Shown in pieces: positions 43,300-52,410 of a DNA stretch of 64,000 nucleotides (within the stretch, counting starts at the first letter, position 1; every line of letters starts with the position of its first letter). A program made the position numbers and the translations under genes. The notes beneath the pieces were generated by a model. It was given only the letters and a program-made list of their open reading frames with translations, had not been told where the DNA came from and did no database searches. The stretch is from assembly GCA_044224315.1 (NCBI GenBank), contig JBGAKR010000001.1:434001-498000 (forward strand), written 5' to 3'. The DNA is from JAGXTF01 sp044224315 (lineage in GTDB: Bacteria > Bacteroidota > Bacteroidia > NS11-12g > UBA955).

Positions 43300-43683
43300 A
43301 TGGATGCAGAAATAGCTGAAAAGCTAAAAACCCTCGAAAAATTACTGGGCAATATGTTTGCCGATCTTTTGGATATTAATCTGGAAGTAATAAACGGTGG
43401 GTATACCGAGTATCCCATTTTTATTGTGTATGAGGGCGAATTAGATCTGGGCCAACTGATGCTGGATGCAGAGGAATACAAATTGCCATTTAGTTTCAAC
43501 GTAGCTACCATGGAAGATTTTCAGGAAGAGCAAATCATATTTGCCGATAAAACTGAAGATTTTAAAAAAGCATATGGAGATCCTAAAAAACATATCTGCA
43601 TTTTCTGGATTTTTGGCGAACAGGCCGGCTTTATTTTTTATCCCATTGCACAGCGTGCTACAGACCAAAACCAAGAAGGGTGA
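43300..43683 (+). CDS. Hypothetical cytosolic protein (127 aa)
   Basis: A 127-residue soluble protein with no signal or membrane segment. It begins with an amphipathic helix (residues 1-22), then an alpha/beta region with several strands (EYPIFIVYEG, HICIFWIFG, AGFIFYPI) and an acidic middle. I do not recognise the family. It starts 2 bp after the stop of the BNR T9SS protein, and its TGA overlaps the GTG start of the glycosyltransferase (GTGA at 43680-43683). It is therefore translated from the same message as both. Confidence 0.75.
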   Translation: MDAEIAEKLKTLEKLLGNMFADLLDINLEVINGGYTEYPIFIVYEGELDLGQLMLDAEEYKLPFSFNVATMEDFQEEQIIFADKTEDFKKAYGDPKKHICIFWIFGEQAGFIFYPIAQRATDQNQEG

Positions 43684-44687
43684 CGGTTGATATAGTTATA
43701 CTTAATTTTAATACCTGGCCACTGCTGGAGAAGCTATTGCCGGGGGTGATTGCAAACTCGCAACTGCCTGGTGTAAATGTGGTTGTGGCCGATAATGCCA
43801 GTACCGATGGCAGTGCCGAGTGGATGCGCGAAAATTATCCCCAAATTGAATTAATCAGTATGGAAAAAAACCGCGGATATGCTGGTGGATACAACCAGGC
43901 ATTAAGCGGTAGAAAAGCGGATATTTTTATACTCTTAAACAGCGATGCAGAGCCCGCTGAAAACTGGTTGCAACCCTTGCTTGAATTTGCGGAAAATCAT
44001 CCGGAAATGGGTGCCGCGCAACCCAAGCTGATGGATTATTATAAACGTGAAAAGTTTGAATATGCAGGTGCTTCCGGAGGTTATCTCGATTATTATGGAT
44101 ACCCATTTTGCCGGGGCCGCATTTTTGGGAATGTTGAAATAGATAATGGACAGTACAACGATACCCGCGAGGTTTTCTGGGCTACCGGTGCCGCATTCGT
44201 TATCAGACGTGAGGCCTGGGAAAAAGCCGGCGGACTGGATGAACGTTTTTTTGCCCATATGGAAGAAATAGATTTGTGCTGGCGCTTACAATCCCTGGGG
44301 TATAAAAATTATGTGATTCCTGCTAGTGTAGTTTACCATATGGGTGGTGGTACTTTAAGCAATTTAAGTCCGCGTAAATCGTTCTACAATTTCAGAAACA
44401 GCCTGATGATGTTGTATAAAAACCTGCCTGAAGATGAACGAAATAAAATTATTTTTCAGCGCAAATTATTCGATGGTTTAGCGGCCATTTTCTTTTTATT
44501 ACAAGGCAAATTTGCCCATATTTTGCAAATCAGAAAAGCGCACCAGGCATTTGAAAAACTTAAGTCTGAAATACCCGCCAGGCCAGATGCCAAGCACTTG
44601 CGCGAACTTAATACCGTAATGAACAGCAGCCTGGTATTTAATTATTTTTTGAAAGCACGTAAAGTGTTTAAAAAATTGGTTTTTTGA
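43680..44687 (+). CDS. Family 2 glycosyltransferase (rhamnosyltransferase-like)
   Basis: A 335-residue GT-A fold transferase that adds a sugar from a nucleotide donor to a surface polysaccharide or glycan. Motifs: VVVADNASTDGS (donor-binding), NRGYAGGYNQAL, LLNSDAEP (the metal-binding DxD-type element is NSDAE), and a FFAHMEEIDLCWRLQ segment (the acceptor-side ED-x-DLCWR motif). These place it near WbbL/rhamnosyltransferase-like GT2 enzymes. The start is GTG at 43680, overlapping the previous stop by four bases. No other glycan gene is adjacent; T9SS cargo in Bacteroidota is often glycosylated, so a link to the upstream surface protein is possible but unproven. Confidence 0.88.
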   Translation: MTVDIVILNFNTWPLLEKLLPGVIANSQLPGVNVVVADNASTDGSAEWMRENYPQIELISMEKNRGYAGGYNQALSGRKADIFILLNSDAEPAENWLQPLLEFAENHPEMGAAQPKLMDYYKREKFEYAGASGGYLDYYGYPFCRGRIFGNVEIDNGQYNDTREVFWATGAAFVIRREAWEKAGGLDERFFAHMEEIDLCWRLQSLGYKNYVIPASVVYHMGGGTLSNLSPRKSFYNFRNSLMMLYKNLPEDERNKIIFQRKLFDGLAAIFFLLQGKFAHILQIRKAHQAFEKLKSEIPARPDAKHLRELNTVMNSSLVFNYFLKARKVFKKLVF

Positions 44688-44848
44688 GATTAAATAACTA
44701 CCATTTTTATATTGTTCATTTAATTAAAAACAGTTTGGCTGTTCAATTATTTGCTAATTTTAGAGAGTTCTTCTAATTAATAATTAAATTTTAGGTCGAA
44801 ATTATTGAGGCTTCTTAAAGCATTGATTTTCTACCATATACAAAACCC

Positions 44849-44936
44849 AAGTTGCTTGTGAGTTGTTTGTAAGTTGCTTTTAAGTTGCACGCAAGTTGCT
44901 TTCAGACTGCATTCAGACTGCTTTCAGACTGCTTCC
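44849..44936. repeat. Array of eight 11-bp tandem repeats
   Basis: Eight head-to-tail 11-bp units: five of the type AAGTTGCTTTC (44849-44903) grade into three of the type AGACTGCTTTC (44904-44936). The last nucleotides before and after are unrelated. The array lies in the 277-bp spacer between the convergent glycosyltransferase and recombinase genes, 28 bp from the latter's stop codon. The remainder of the spacer shows no gene. Confidence 0.75.
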
Positions 44937-44964
44937 ACACTTTACCTTTACTGCATCCAAGCAT

Positions 44965-45873
44965 TTACTTGCTTCTGGGATGGTATTTAAGCAAAGTATC
45001 GGCCAGGTAGGTACGATCCAGGTGGGTGTAAATTTCGGTAGTGGTAATGCTTTCGTGGCCCAGCATTTCCTGCACCGCCCTAAGGTCGGCCCCGGCTTCT
45101 ACCAGGTGGGTGGCAAAACTGTGGCGAAAAGTATGCGGACTAATGGTTTTTTTTACACCGGTTAATTGTGCCAGTTTTTTAATTAATAAAAAAATACTTT
45201 GACGGCTTAGTCCGCTGCCTTTTGCATTTAAAAATACAATATCGCGTGCAGTAGGTTTAATATCCTGGTGACGCCTTACATCGTCGCGGTAGATTTTAAT
45301 GTGTTTGATTGCTCTTTTCCCGATAGGAACCAAACGTTCTTTATTGCCTTTGCCTAAAACTCGCAGATACATTTCATCAAAATGCACATCGGTAAGTTTA
45401 AGGGTTACCAGTTCCGAAACACGCAAACCGCAACTATACAGGGTTTCTAAAATGGCCACATCCCTTTCTCCACCGGGCTTACTGCGGTCAATGGCGGCTA
45501 TCATGGCATCAATTTCCGACTCGCTGAGTACTACAGGTAATTTGCGGCCGGTTTTGGGCGAATCGATAAAATCTGCGGGTGATTCAATAATTAAATCATC
45601 GAGCAAAAGAAATTTATAAAACGCGCGGATTCCGGAAATTATACGTGCCTGAGATACCGCGCTGAAGCCAATTTCGGCCAACCATGCAGAGAAGGCTTGA
45701 AGGTGCTCTTTATATAAAAAAACAGGTGAATTTACCGGGTGAAATAAATTGCTCCATTGCTGCAATTTGGCAATGTCGGCTTCGTAGGCCTCAACACTGT
45801 TGTGCGATAGCGACCTTTCTACCTTTAAATATCCGTTAAAACTTTTGGCTGCATTTTCCCAGGAAATGCTCAT
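44965..45873 (-). CDS. xerD: XerC/XerD-type tyrosine recombinase
   Basis: A 302-residue site-specific recombinase that with its partner resolves chromosome dimers at dif; no dif site was sought successfully here. The N-terminal SAM-like domain covers about residues 1-95. The catalytic set is present: R in SCGLRVSELV, K in GKGNKERLVP, HTFRHSFATHLVEAGA (H and R), LGHESITTTEIYTH (H and nucleophilic Tyr). The start is the ATG at 45873, which overlaps the TGA of the upstream Omp28 gene (ATGA); a longer frame to 45963 would run inside that gene. Length and motifs fit XerC/D rather than a transposon integrase. Confidence 0.9.
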   Translation of the reverse strand: MSISWENAAKSFNGYLKVERSLSHNSVEAYEADIAKLQQWSNLFHPVNSPVFLYKEHLQAFSAWLAEIGFSAVSQARIISGIRAFYKFLLLDDLIIESPADFIDSPKTGRKLPVVLSESEIDAMIAAIDRSKPGGERDVAILETLYSCGLRVSELVTLKLTDVHFDEMYLRVLGKGNKERLVPIGKRAIKHIKIYRDDVRRHQDIKPTARDIVFLNAKGSGLSRQSIFLLIKKLAQLTGVKKTISPHTFRHSFATHLVEAGADLRAVQEMLGHESITTTEIYTHLDRTYLADTLLKYHPRSK

Positions 45874-46739
45874 GGTTTTATTTTGGCGTGTGCCACCTGC
45901 ACCACCTCTTTTGTAGTAGCATCTACCACCCAAACTACGGCATCCATATTGGCCGCATTCCATTTTTTATCGGGGGTTATATAGTAATGTTTTTCAAACA
46001 CCCTACCCGCGGTCAAATCGGCCTTTAATGTATCGCCGGTGCTTGCGGTGTACAGTTTGCGTAAGGCGTGGTTATGTTCATAGTTGAGAATTTCACCTTT
46101 ATTTGAAGATTGTTTGCCAATTACATGGCTTTCGGTTACCCCAATAAAAATAAGGTGTTTGGAGCTTACAGCTGAGGTGTAGGTAACCTTTGCTTCCAGG
46201 CGGCTGCGATTATTTAATAAATCCCATTTAGTATTTAAATCAATATTAACCGGCGTAGAAATGGCAAGGCGATTATTTACATTACTTACCCAAGTGGCGC
46301 GCTGCAGAAAACGGGAACCTGAAACCGAAATCTGATCGACACAGCCCATGGGCAATTGGGTAACTCCGCCCAAAAACTGGTTTATACCTTCGGAGTATAC
46401 ATTAGACATGGTGTCGTAGCCGGGCCAGGGCCATACATTCGGACCCAAACCAGCGGCTTCGGGGTAAATGGCTACCACCACTACCCTTCCGGGGTTTAAA
46501 GTATCGGCAATTCGGCGGGCTATGGTAGCTGCATCGGGGCAATTTACACAGCGCACACCGGTCATATCAAACAACAGCACATCGTGGTCTTGGGCGGCAG
46601 GTATAGAGGAGGTGGAATAAGTAGTATCCAACAATGGCTTTTCGGGCACTACAAAAATTACTCCGGGGTTTTCTTCTTTACAGGCACCCAGCAAGGCTGC
46701 CAAAACAAACAATGCAATAAATATGCGGCTGTGCTTCAT
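45870..46739 (-). CDS. Omp28-related lipoprotein with thioredoxin-like CxxC
   Basis: A 289-residue outer-membrane or periplasmic lipoprotein; the signal ends in a LLGAC lipobox (residues about 16-20). Residues about 50-160 form a thioredoxin-like fold with VRCVNCPDA, a CxxC motif as in other Omp28 proteins; residues about 165-289 are a beta-sandwich typical of the family. Function is not well defined; the CxxC suggests a redox role on exported proteins. It overlaps the recombinase start by four bases, and a TAAATTCG element lies ten bases upstream. Confidence 0.85.
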   Translation of the reverse strand: MKHSRIFIALFVLAALLGACKEENPGVIFVVPEKPLLDTTYSTSSIPAAQDHDVLLFDMTGVRCVNCPDAATIARRIADTLNPGRVVVVAIYPEAAGLGPNVWPWPGYDTMSNVYSEGINQFLGGVTQLPMGCVDQISVSGSRFLQRATWVSNVNNRLAISTPVNIDLNTKWDLLNNRSRLEAKVTYTSAVSSKHLIFIGVTESHVIGKQSSNKGEILNYEHNHALRKLYTASTGDTLKADLTAGRVFEKHYYITPDKKWNAANMDAVVWVVDATTKEVVQVAHAKIKP

Positions 46740-46749
46740 ATCGAGGTTA

Positions 46750-46757
46750 CGAATTTA
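46750..46757 (-). promoter_or_regulatory. Probable -7 element TAAATTCG
   Basis: One-base variant of TAnnTTTG on the minus strand, ten bases before the ATG at 46739. Confidence 0.45.
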
Positions 46758-46824
46758 GCAGAATCCTGTCAAATGAACGTAGTTATTTGGTCAAAAATTG
46801 TTAGGAATACGGGCAATACTTGCA

Positions 46825-46832
46825 TAAATTTG
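46825..46832 (+). promoter_or_regulatory. -7 promoter element TAAATTTG
   Basis: Perfect TAnnTTTG match, nine bases before the ATG at 46842, with a TTG 24 nt upstream. It excludes a much longer in-frame reading that would begin inside the divergent gene. Confidence 0.65.
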
Positions 46833-46841
46833 TGCAAACAA

Positions 46842-47432
46842 ATGAAAAAAATCTTCATTCTTATTTTTTCCGGAGCCATTTTCCTGGTTCTCAGAAACTT
46901 TCTATTCGCCAGTAACACACAGGTGGCCAAATCACAGGGCGATACTTCCACAGCCTCTACCCTGTATCACATTGCATTAAAATCCCTCGACGGCAAAAAC
47001 AATATTGATTTAAGCAGTTTTAAGGGTAAAAAATTATTGATTGTAAATACTGCCAGCGAGTGTGGCTATACCCCGCAATACGAGGGTTTACAAAATTTAT
47101 ATGAGAAAATGAAAGATAAGCTGGTAATAATAGGATGCCCCTGCAATCAATTTGGTGAGCAGGAGCCGGGTGATACCAGCCAGATTCGTTCATTCTGCCA
47201 GAAAAACTATGGCGTTACATTTCTTATATCCGAAAAGCTGGATGTAAAGGGTAAAGACCAGCATCCATTATATAAGTGGTTAACACAGAAATCAGAAAAC
47301 GGTGTACTGGAAAGCGAAGTGCGCTGGAATTTCAACAAATATCTGATAGACAGTGAGGGGCATTTATTGGCCTATTTCCCAAGCAAGGTAAAACCCGATG
47401 ATCCGGAGCTGATAAAGCTGATAAATCAATAA
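46842..47432 (+). CDS. Exported glutathione peroxidase-family protein
   Basis: A 196-residue thiol peroxidase. Residues 1-24 are a hydrophobic signal or anchor, so it works outside the cytoplasm. The catalytic cysteine is in NTASECGYTPQYEGL (cysteine rather than selenocysteine); the glutamine is in CNQFGEQEPG and the Trp-Asn pair is in VRWNFNKYLID, giving a complete Cys-Gln-Trp-Asn tetrad. Bacterial members usually use thioredoxin instead of glutathione to reduce peroxides. It is divergent from the Omp28 lipoprotein, which also has a CxxC motif, so the two may act in envelope redox control. The sucD gene follows with its own promoter. Confidence 0.9.
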   Translation: MKKIFILIFSGAIFLVLRNFLFASNTQVAKSQGDTSTASTLYHIALKSLDGKNNIDLSSFKGKKLLIVNTASECGYTPQYEGLQNLYEKMKDKLVIIGCPCNQFGEQEPGDTSQIRSFCQKNYGVTFLISEKLDVKGKDQHPLYKWLTQKSENGVLESEVRWNFNKYLIDSEGHLLAYFPSKVKPDDPELIKLINQ

Positions 47433-47500
47433 AATTTCGGGCAAATGCCCAGCCCAGCGAAGTATTCTGCATTTGGCTGAAAATACAGCCGGATTTTGTT

Positions 47501-47508
47501 TATTTTCG
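47501..47508 (+). promoter_or_regulatory. Probable -7 element TATTTTCG
   Basis: TTCG variant of the -7 consensus, 20 bases before the sucD ATG at 47529. Confidence 0.45.
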
Positions 47509-47528
47509 CGGCACTTTTACAGTATCCA

Positions 47529-48395
47529 ATGAGCATTTTAGTAAATAAAGATTCACGCATTGTAGTGCAAGGTTTCACCGGAAACGAAGGTACTTTCCAT
47601 GCCACCCAAATGATTGAATACGGAACCCGTGTAATTGGCGGTGTAACTCCTGGTAAAGGTGGTTCAATGCACCTCGACAGGCCCGTTTTTAATACCGTAT
47701 CCGACGCCGTGCGCGAAGCCGGTGCTGATGTGAGTATCATATTTGTACCCCCAGCCTTTGCCGCTGATGCCATTATGGAATCGGCCGATGCAGGCATAAA
47801 AGTAATTGTAGCCATTACAGAAGGTATCCCTACCAAGGATATGGTAAAGGTGAAAAAATACCTGGAAAGCCACAACAGCCGCCTGATTGGGCCTAACTGC
47901 CCGGGTATCATCACCCCTGAAGAGGCCAAAATCGGCATTATGCCCGGCTTTATCTTCAAAAAAGGCAATATCGGTGTGGTATCTAAAAGCGGTACCCTTA
48001 CCTATGAAGCAGTAGACCAGCTAACCAAATTAGGCTTGGGTCAAAGCACCGCCATTGGTATTGGTGGTGACCCTATTATTGGCACTACCACCAAAGAAGC
48101 GGTTGAGCTGTTTATGAACGACCCCGAAACTGCAGGTATTGTAATGATTGGTGAAATTGGTGGAGGTATGGAAGCCGAAGCTGCCCGCTGGATAAAGGAG
48201 AATGGAACTAAACCCGTAGTAGGATTTATTGCCGGACAAACCGCCCCTGCTGGTCGCCGTATGGGTCATGCAGGCGCCATTGTTGGTGGTAAAGACGATA
48301 CCGCTGCTGCAAAAATGGCCATTATGCGCGAGTGTGGCATTCATGTAGTTGAAAGCCCCGCCGAACTGGGCCAACGCATGAAAGACGTATTATAA
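47529..48395 (+). CDS. sucD: Succinate-CoA ligase (ADP/GDP-forming) alpha subunit
   Basis: A 288-residue TCA-cycle subunit that, with SucC, makes ATP or GTP from succinyl-CoA. It starts with the CoA-binding Rossmann domain (MSILVNKDSRIVVQGFTGNEG), contains GPNCPGIITPEEAKIGIMPG, and has the phosphorylated histidine in GRRMGHAGAIVGG. The length is normal. The start at 47529 fits the family N-terminus and the promoter 20 bases upstream. sucC is not adjacent, which is common in Bacteroidota. Confidence 0.96.
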   Translation: MSILVNKDSRIVVQGFTGNEGTFHATQMIEYGTRVIGGVTPGKGGSMHLDRPVFNTVSDAVREAGADVSIIFVPPAFAADAIMESADAGIKVIVAITEGIPTKDMVKVKKYLESHNSRLIGPNCPGIITPEEAKIGIMPGFIFKKGNIGVVSKSGTLTYEAVDQLTKLGLGQSTAIGIGGDPIIGTTTKEAVELFMNDPETAGIVMIGEIGGGMEAEAARWIKENGTKPVVGFIAGQTAPAGRRMGHAGAIVGGKDDTAAAKMAIMRECGIHVVESPAELGQRMKDVL

Positions 48396-48422
48396 TTCAC
48401 CTAAAAAATATATTCAATATCA

Positions 48423-48453
48423 AAAGCTGTCCGGTAAGGGCAGCTTTTTTTTT
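48423..48453 (+). terminator. Intrinsic terminator after sucD
   Basis: AAAGCTGTCC (48423-48432), a 5-nt loop and GGGCAGCTTT (48438-48447) form a stem with one G-T wobble, followed by a nine-T run. The rest of the 240-bp spacer before 48636 shows no gene. Confidence 0.85.
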
Positions 48454-48635
48454 GGCCCCTGTCGGTAAAATGGAATGAATGTCATAAAAATGCATAGGTA
48501 AGGTTATAAAAATGTCAGAATACCTTCCATTTAATACACATGACCCAAAATTGACTTTTTCAATATTAATTTTTCCCTACTTCGCCCTTATCCAAAGCAC
48601 AAAGCATTGGGATTGAATATTTTAAAAAATGAATT

Positions 48636-51600
48636 ATGAAGCCGAAATTATACCTTCTGAAATACGTTTTTGCCTGCATGGCCATGGCTTTTGCGTTAAC
48701 GGCTGAGGCTCAAATCCAAATTATTGGCCCAAACTACATTTGCTCGGGCGATTTGGCCAATTATAAAATTAAAAACAATTCGGGTAAATCCATACAGAGT
48801 TATGCATGGGATTTTGGAGATGGGCATGGCAGCAAACTAGCCACCCCATCCTATTTTTATAAAAAAACAGGGAGTTACACCCTTGCATGTGAAGTAGTTT
48901 ACGCCGACAATAGTAAAGACAATGCCAGTGAAACCGTTGAGGTATTAGAACTACCCAAAGCCATTTTTACCCAAGCGAATAATCAAAACAATTTTTGTCA
49001 GTTCAGGGCGAATGTTTGTTACCAAAATAACAGCACTGCAGCCGCGACTGACCGTCCCTTGCAAAAAACAATTATTACCTGGGGGGATGGAAACCTGGAT
49101 GTAGAAAAAAATAAAATTCCCACCAAAGTTTGCCATAATTATGAGGTAGTAGGTGATTTTAAAATCAGGCTGGAAGTAGTGGATTCAAAGGGATGCAAAA
49201 GTGCCGATTATAAAAGAATTAATATTATAGAGGGGGTAAAAGCACAAATTACAAGTAATACATCGGTAGATTGCAATTCGGTAGAATACTGTGCCAATGC
49301 GGTTGTAAATCCGGTGGCAAGTAGCTATAACTGGTATTTCAATGGCAAATTAATAACTGCCGGAACCAGCAATATCTGCAGCACATATTCAAAAAAAACG
49401 GGCATTTATTTATTATTAATTGCCGAAAATTTGAAAACAAAATGTAAGGACACTGCAATTGTAAAAGACACGGTAGACGTAGCACCCGCAAATCCTAAAC
49501 TGCAATTTAGTTCTAAAAATCCCTGCTTTAATGATACTGGTTTTTGGATAAAAACTAATTCTGCAATAAATACCAATGACATCAACTGGTACATAGACGA
49601 TGTGTTATGGCCGGATCATTCAGCAGGATTGAAATTTAATCCAAAAATAAAATTTTTAAATCCGGGTAAACATAGAATTCGATGCCAAATGGCATATGGA
49701 AAATGCAAAGTTACCTTGGTCGATTCTATAGATATATCAGGTCCTAAAGCCCATTTTGGTATTTGGAATAATCTGCAATGCAACAGCAATTATAAAGTAT
49801 TTTTTGTAGATAGTTCCGAATCCAAATCTGCCCATTGCTCCTGGCATTGGACCAGCTGGGATTCCCAATCCGATACCTGCAAAATTTGGAGGGCGTACAA
49901 TAAAAACCGCTATAAAAATTGCACCCAAACCCTGGATTGGTGGGGCAAACATCAATTTCCGGAATATTTTTCGGGCGATGTGTCCCTTACTGTATATGAC
50001 AGCACAACTGGTTGCAGCGATTCCGATTTTGCCGTGGTATATACCGGCGATTGCCCGCCATGTATGAACCCCGGTGCAATGCGACATTTATGTCAGGGCG
50101 ATTTGTTTTTAAATGTGCGCCCAAATTATTTCAATCCGCGCTATTTTAGTTTAGATACCGGAAAAACATGGTTGCCTTTCCCTTCTGCTATAGACAAACC
50201 CTATGAGGGCATATATGGAGTAACCTTCATTGTTCCCCGAAATTTCCCAAATTATGCCGAAGATTTTGGCGATGATTCTTTCAGAGTAGTTCAGGTTCCG
50301 GTTATTTACGACACTGTTTTTTTAGCAGATTATGTACATATTCATGATAGGCCCAGTTTGGACTCAATCTCCCTTTCAACCACAGGTTGCCGCGATTGTA
50401 AAGTTGTGATTCATTTAAATAAACATACATTTAAATCCAATGAGTATTTAAATATAACCTGGAAAAATAAAGCCTGGAATTTCATTTTTGACAAGGATAC
50501 CACCATAGACAGTTTGGTAATTCAAACCCATAAAAAAGGGGGCGACTCATTGATTATACAAATTGGAAACAAGTTTAAATGCAGCCATAGTTATAGTTTT
50601 TATGCAGGTTGTGGTATGGACATGGAAATTGAACATGACCGCACAGATTGCTTTGAAAATCAACATTGCGTAGAACTAAAAGTACGAGATAATGCAGCCG
50701 ACAAGTATTACGACATGCAAAGCGGAGAATTAAATTACAAATTAAAGTGGAGTAAAAACTGGTACACCAATCAAAATAAATTGTGTAAAAAGATTAGTGA
50801 TTCGGGGCAGGTTTTATTGCAATTTATTTGTAGCAATGCCCATGGATGCACAGACACCATGCTGGATACCATTGCCGTACAAAAAGTTGTTGCGGGTGTT
50901 AGCAGGGATTCAAAACTAGCATTTTGCAGTGAGCTAAAAAAATTATTCGACAGCAGCTATGCATTGGGTGGAGATGAAATTATCAGCAGCTATGGTTGGA
51001 ATTTTAACCGCCGCAACCGCAATTCAGAATTGAAAGACCCCGTACAACTTTTTGAATCAGGTGGTAAAAATCATATTATACATTGGGTAACCAGCTCTTA
51101 CGGGTGCAGAGACACCGTAGAATACGACATAGAAATTGCCGGAAGTAAGCCTTATTTTACCATTCCCGATACAATGGGCTGTGTTGAATTTGATGCAGTA
51201 TTTAAAAATAAATCTAAAAATTGCCGCACATTTATTTGGGAATTTGGTGATCCCGACCAGAATATCATTAGTGTTTCGGATACCCAGGACGTGCATTTTA
51301 TTTACACTGCGGCAGGCACCTATCATATTAATTTAATTGGCATTGATACTGTTTATAGCCCCATTACCGGTGAAGCTTACCATTGCCACAGTTATTTCCC
51401 CGACAATTCTGATACCAACCGCACCGTGCATGTTTTACCCTATTATAAAAGCAGTATAACCGCACCCGATACCATTTGCGAAAACGAAATATTTTATGTG
51501 AGCAGTGGCACCGATGATAATGCGGAATATGATAACTGGCTTATGCCAGATGGAAACAAAGTGCGCAAAACAGTTAAATTTTCGTGGAAAGAGCAGAAAA

Positions 51601-52259
51601 AACGCGGTGTATATACCTATAAAATTAAACCCGATTATGGATGGAATCCACAAGAACCATTTTGTGCCGATACTCCTACAAAAAGCGTAGTAGTTTTGGG
51701 TATAGATGCCGACTTTGATTACGAATCTAAACTCAATGATGGCAATTATAATTTTACGAATAAAAGCAGTTTAGATGCCATCCGTTTTTATTGGAATTTT
51801 GGCCATTCAGGTAACAGCAAAGATACCAGTACTGCTAAAAATCCTACCCATGATTATTTTCCGGATACCGGTAATTTTAAGGTATGCCTGGTAGCTAAAA
51901 ATGCAAAAGGATGCACCGATACTATTTGCAAATATGTATCACAGCAATACATGGAATATTGTTACCTGGCCAATGTATTTACACCCGAAAACGGGGATGG
52001 TAAAAACGATTTATATGACGTAGTTATCAGCGGTGAAAAACAATATTCATTGCGAATTTTAAACCGCTTTGGTGAGCTCGTATATGAATCCAAAACCGAT
52101 GGAGACCGTTTTACCGACAATATAAACTGGAATGGCAAGGTACGTAATACTGGTGCCACATGCCCTGCAGGCACATATTTTTACCAATTTACCTGGTCTT
52201 ATAAACGCAGCCCCGACAAAGTAAGAACAGTAAATGGGTCTGTCAATCTCATCCGATAA
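48636..52259 (+). CDS. PKD-repeat surface protein with T9SS type B (CHU_C) domain
   Basis: A 1207-residue exported protein with a signal peptide (residues 1-25, ending TAEAQ). PKD domains are visible near the N-terminus (YAWDFGDGHGS ... YKKTGSYTL), near residue 860 (FIWEFGDPDQN) and near residue 1045 (FYWNFGHSGN ... FPDTGNFKVC); between them lie several cysteine-rich beta domains. The last 90 residues form a CHU_C domain: NVFTPENGDGKNDLYD, ILNRFGELVYES, NWNGKVRNTGATCPAGTYFYQFTW, ending NLIR, which is the type B sorting signal for T9SS. Likely an adhesin attached to the surface or released. Ligand unknown. Confidence 0.9.
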   Translation: MKPKLYLLKYVFACMAMAFALTAEAQIQIIGPNYICSGDLANYKIKNNSGKSIQSYAWDFGDGHGSKLATPSYFYKKTGSYTLACEVVYADNSKDNASETVEVLELPKAIFTQANNQNNFCQFRANVCYQNNSTAAATDRPLQKTIITWGDGNLDVEKNKIPTKVCHNYEVVGDFKIRLEVVDSKGCKSADYKRINIIEGVKAQITSNTSVDCNSVEYCANAVVNPVASSYNWYFNGKLITAGTSNICSTYSKKTGIYLLLIAENLKTKCKDTAIVKDTVDVAPANPKLQFSSKNPCFNDTGFWIKTNSAINTNDINWYIDDVLWPDHSAGLKFNPKIKFLNPGKHRIRCQMAYGKCKVTLVDSIDISGPKAHFGIWNNLQCNSNYKVFFVDSSESKSAHCSWHWTSWDSQSDTCKIWRAYNKNRYKNCTQTLDWWGKHQFPEYFSGDVSLTVYDSTTGCSDSDFAVVYTGDCPPCMNPGAMRHLCQGDLFLNVRPNYFNPRYFSLDTGKTWLPFPSAIDKPYEGIYGVTFIVPRNFPNYAEDFGDDSFRVVQVPVIYDTVFLADYVHIHDRPSLDSISLSTTGCRDCKVVIHLNKHTFKSNEYLNITWKNKAWNFIFDKDTTIDSLVIQTHKKGGDSLIIQIGNKFKCSHSYSFYAGCGMDMEIEHDRTDCFENQHCVELKVRDNAADKYYDMQSGELNYKLKWSKNWYTNQNKLCKKISDSGQVLLQFICSNAHGCTDTMLDTIAVQKVVAGVSRDSKLAFCSELKKLFDSSYALGGDEIISSYGWNFNRRNRNSELKDPVQLFESGGKNHIIHWVTSSYGCRDTVEYDIEIAGSKPYFTIPDTMGCVEFDAVFKNKSKNCRTFIWEFGDPDQNIISVSDTQDVHFIYTAAGTYHINLIGIDTVYSPITGEAYHCHSYFPDNSDTNRTVHVLPYYKSSITAPDTICENEIFYVSSGTDDNAEYDNWLMPDGNKVRKTVKFSWKEQKKRGVYTYKIKPDYGWNPQEPFCADTPTKSVVVLGIDADFDYESKLNDGNYNFTNKSSLDAIRFYWNFGHSGNSKDTSTAKNPTHDYFPDTGNFKVCLVAKNAKGCTDTICKYVSQQYMEYCYLANVFTPENGDGKNDLYDVVISGEKQYSLRILNRFGELVYESKTDGDRFTDNINWNGKVRNTGATCPAGTYFYQFTWSYKRSPDKVRTVNGSVNLIR

Positions 52260-52410
52260 AATACATTTGTATTCCATTTTTTTCGGTTGATTAAAAACAA
52301 GGGTGGCATTCAATTACAATGGCGGCCCATTACGCAATCTGATTCTTTTCGTTTAACCTCGCTGTGAATGTTGGAGTTAACTCTGTTGCCCATATTTACC
52401 CCTCTCCCTG

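Noticed and set aside
44849..44936. CRISPR or attachment site
   Set aside because: Repeat units are only 11 bp and contiguous; no integrase-specific core or element boundary is visible, and the adjacent recombinase looks like a housekeeping XerC/D.
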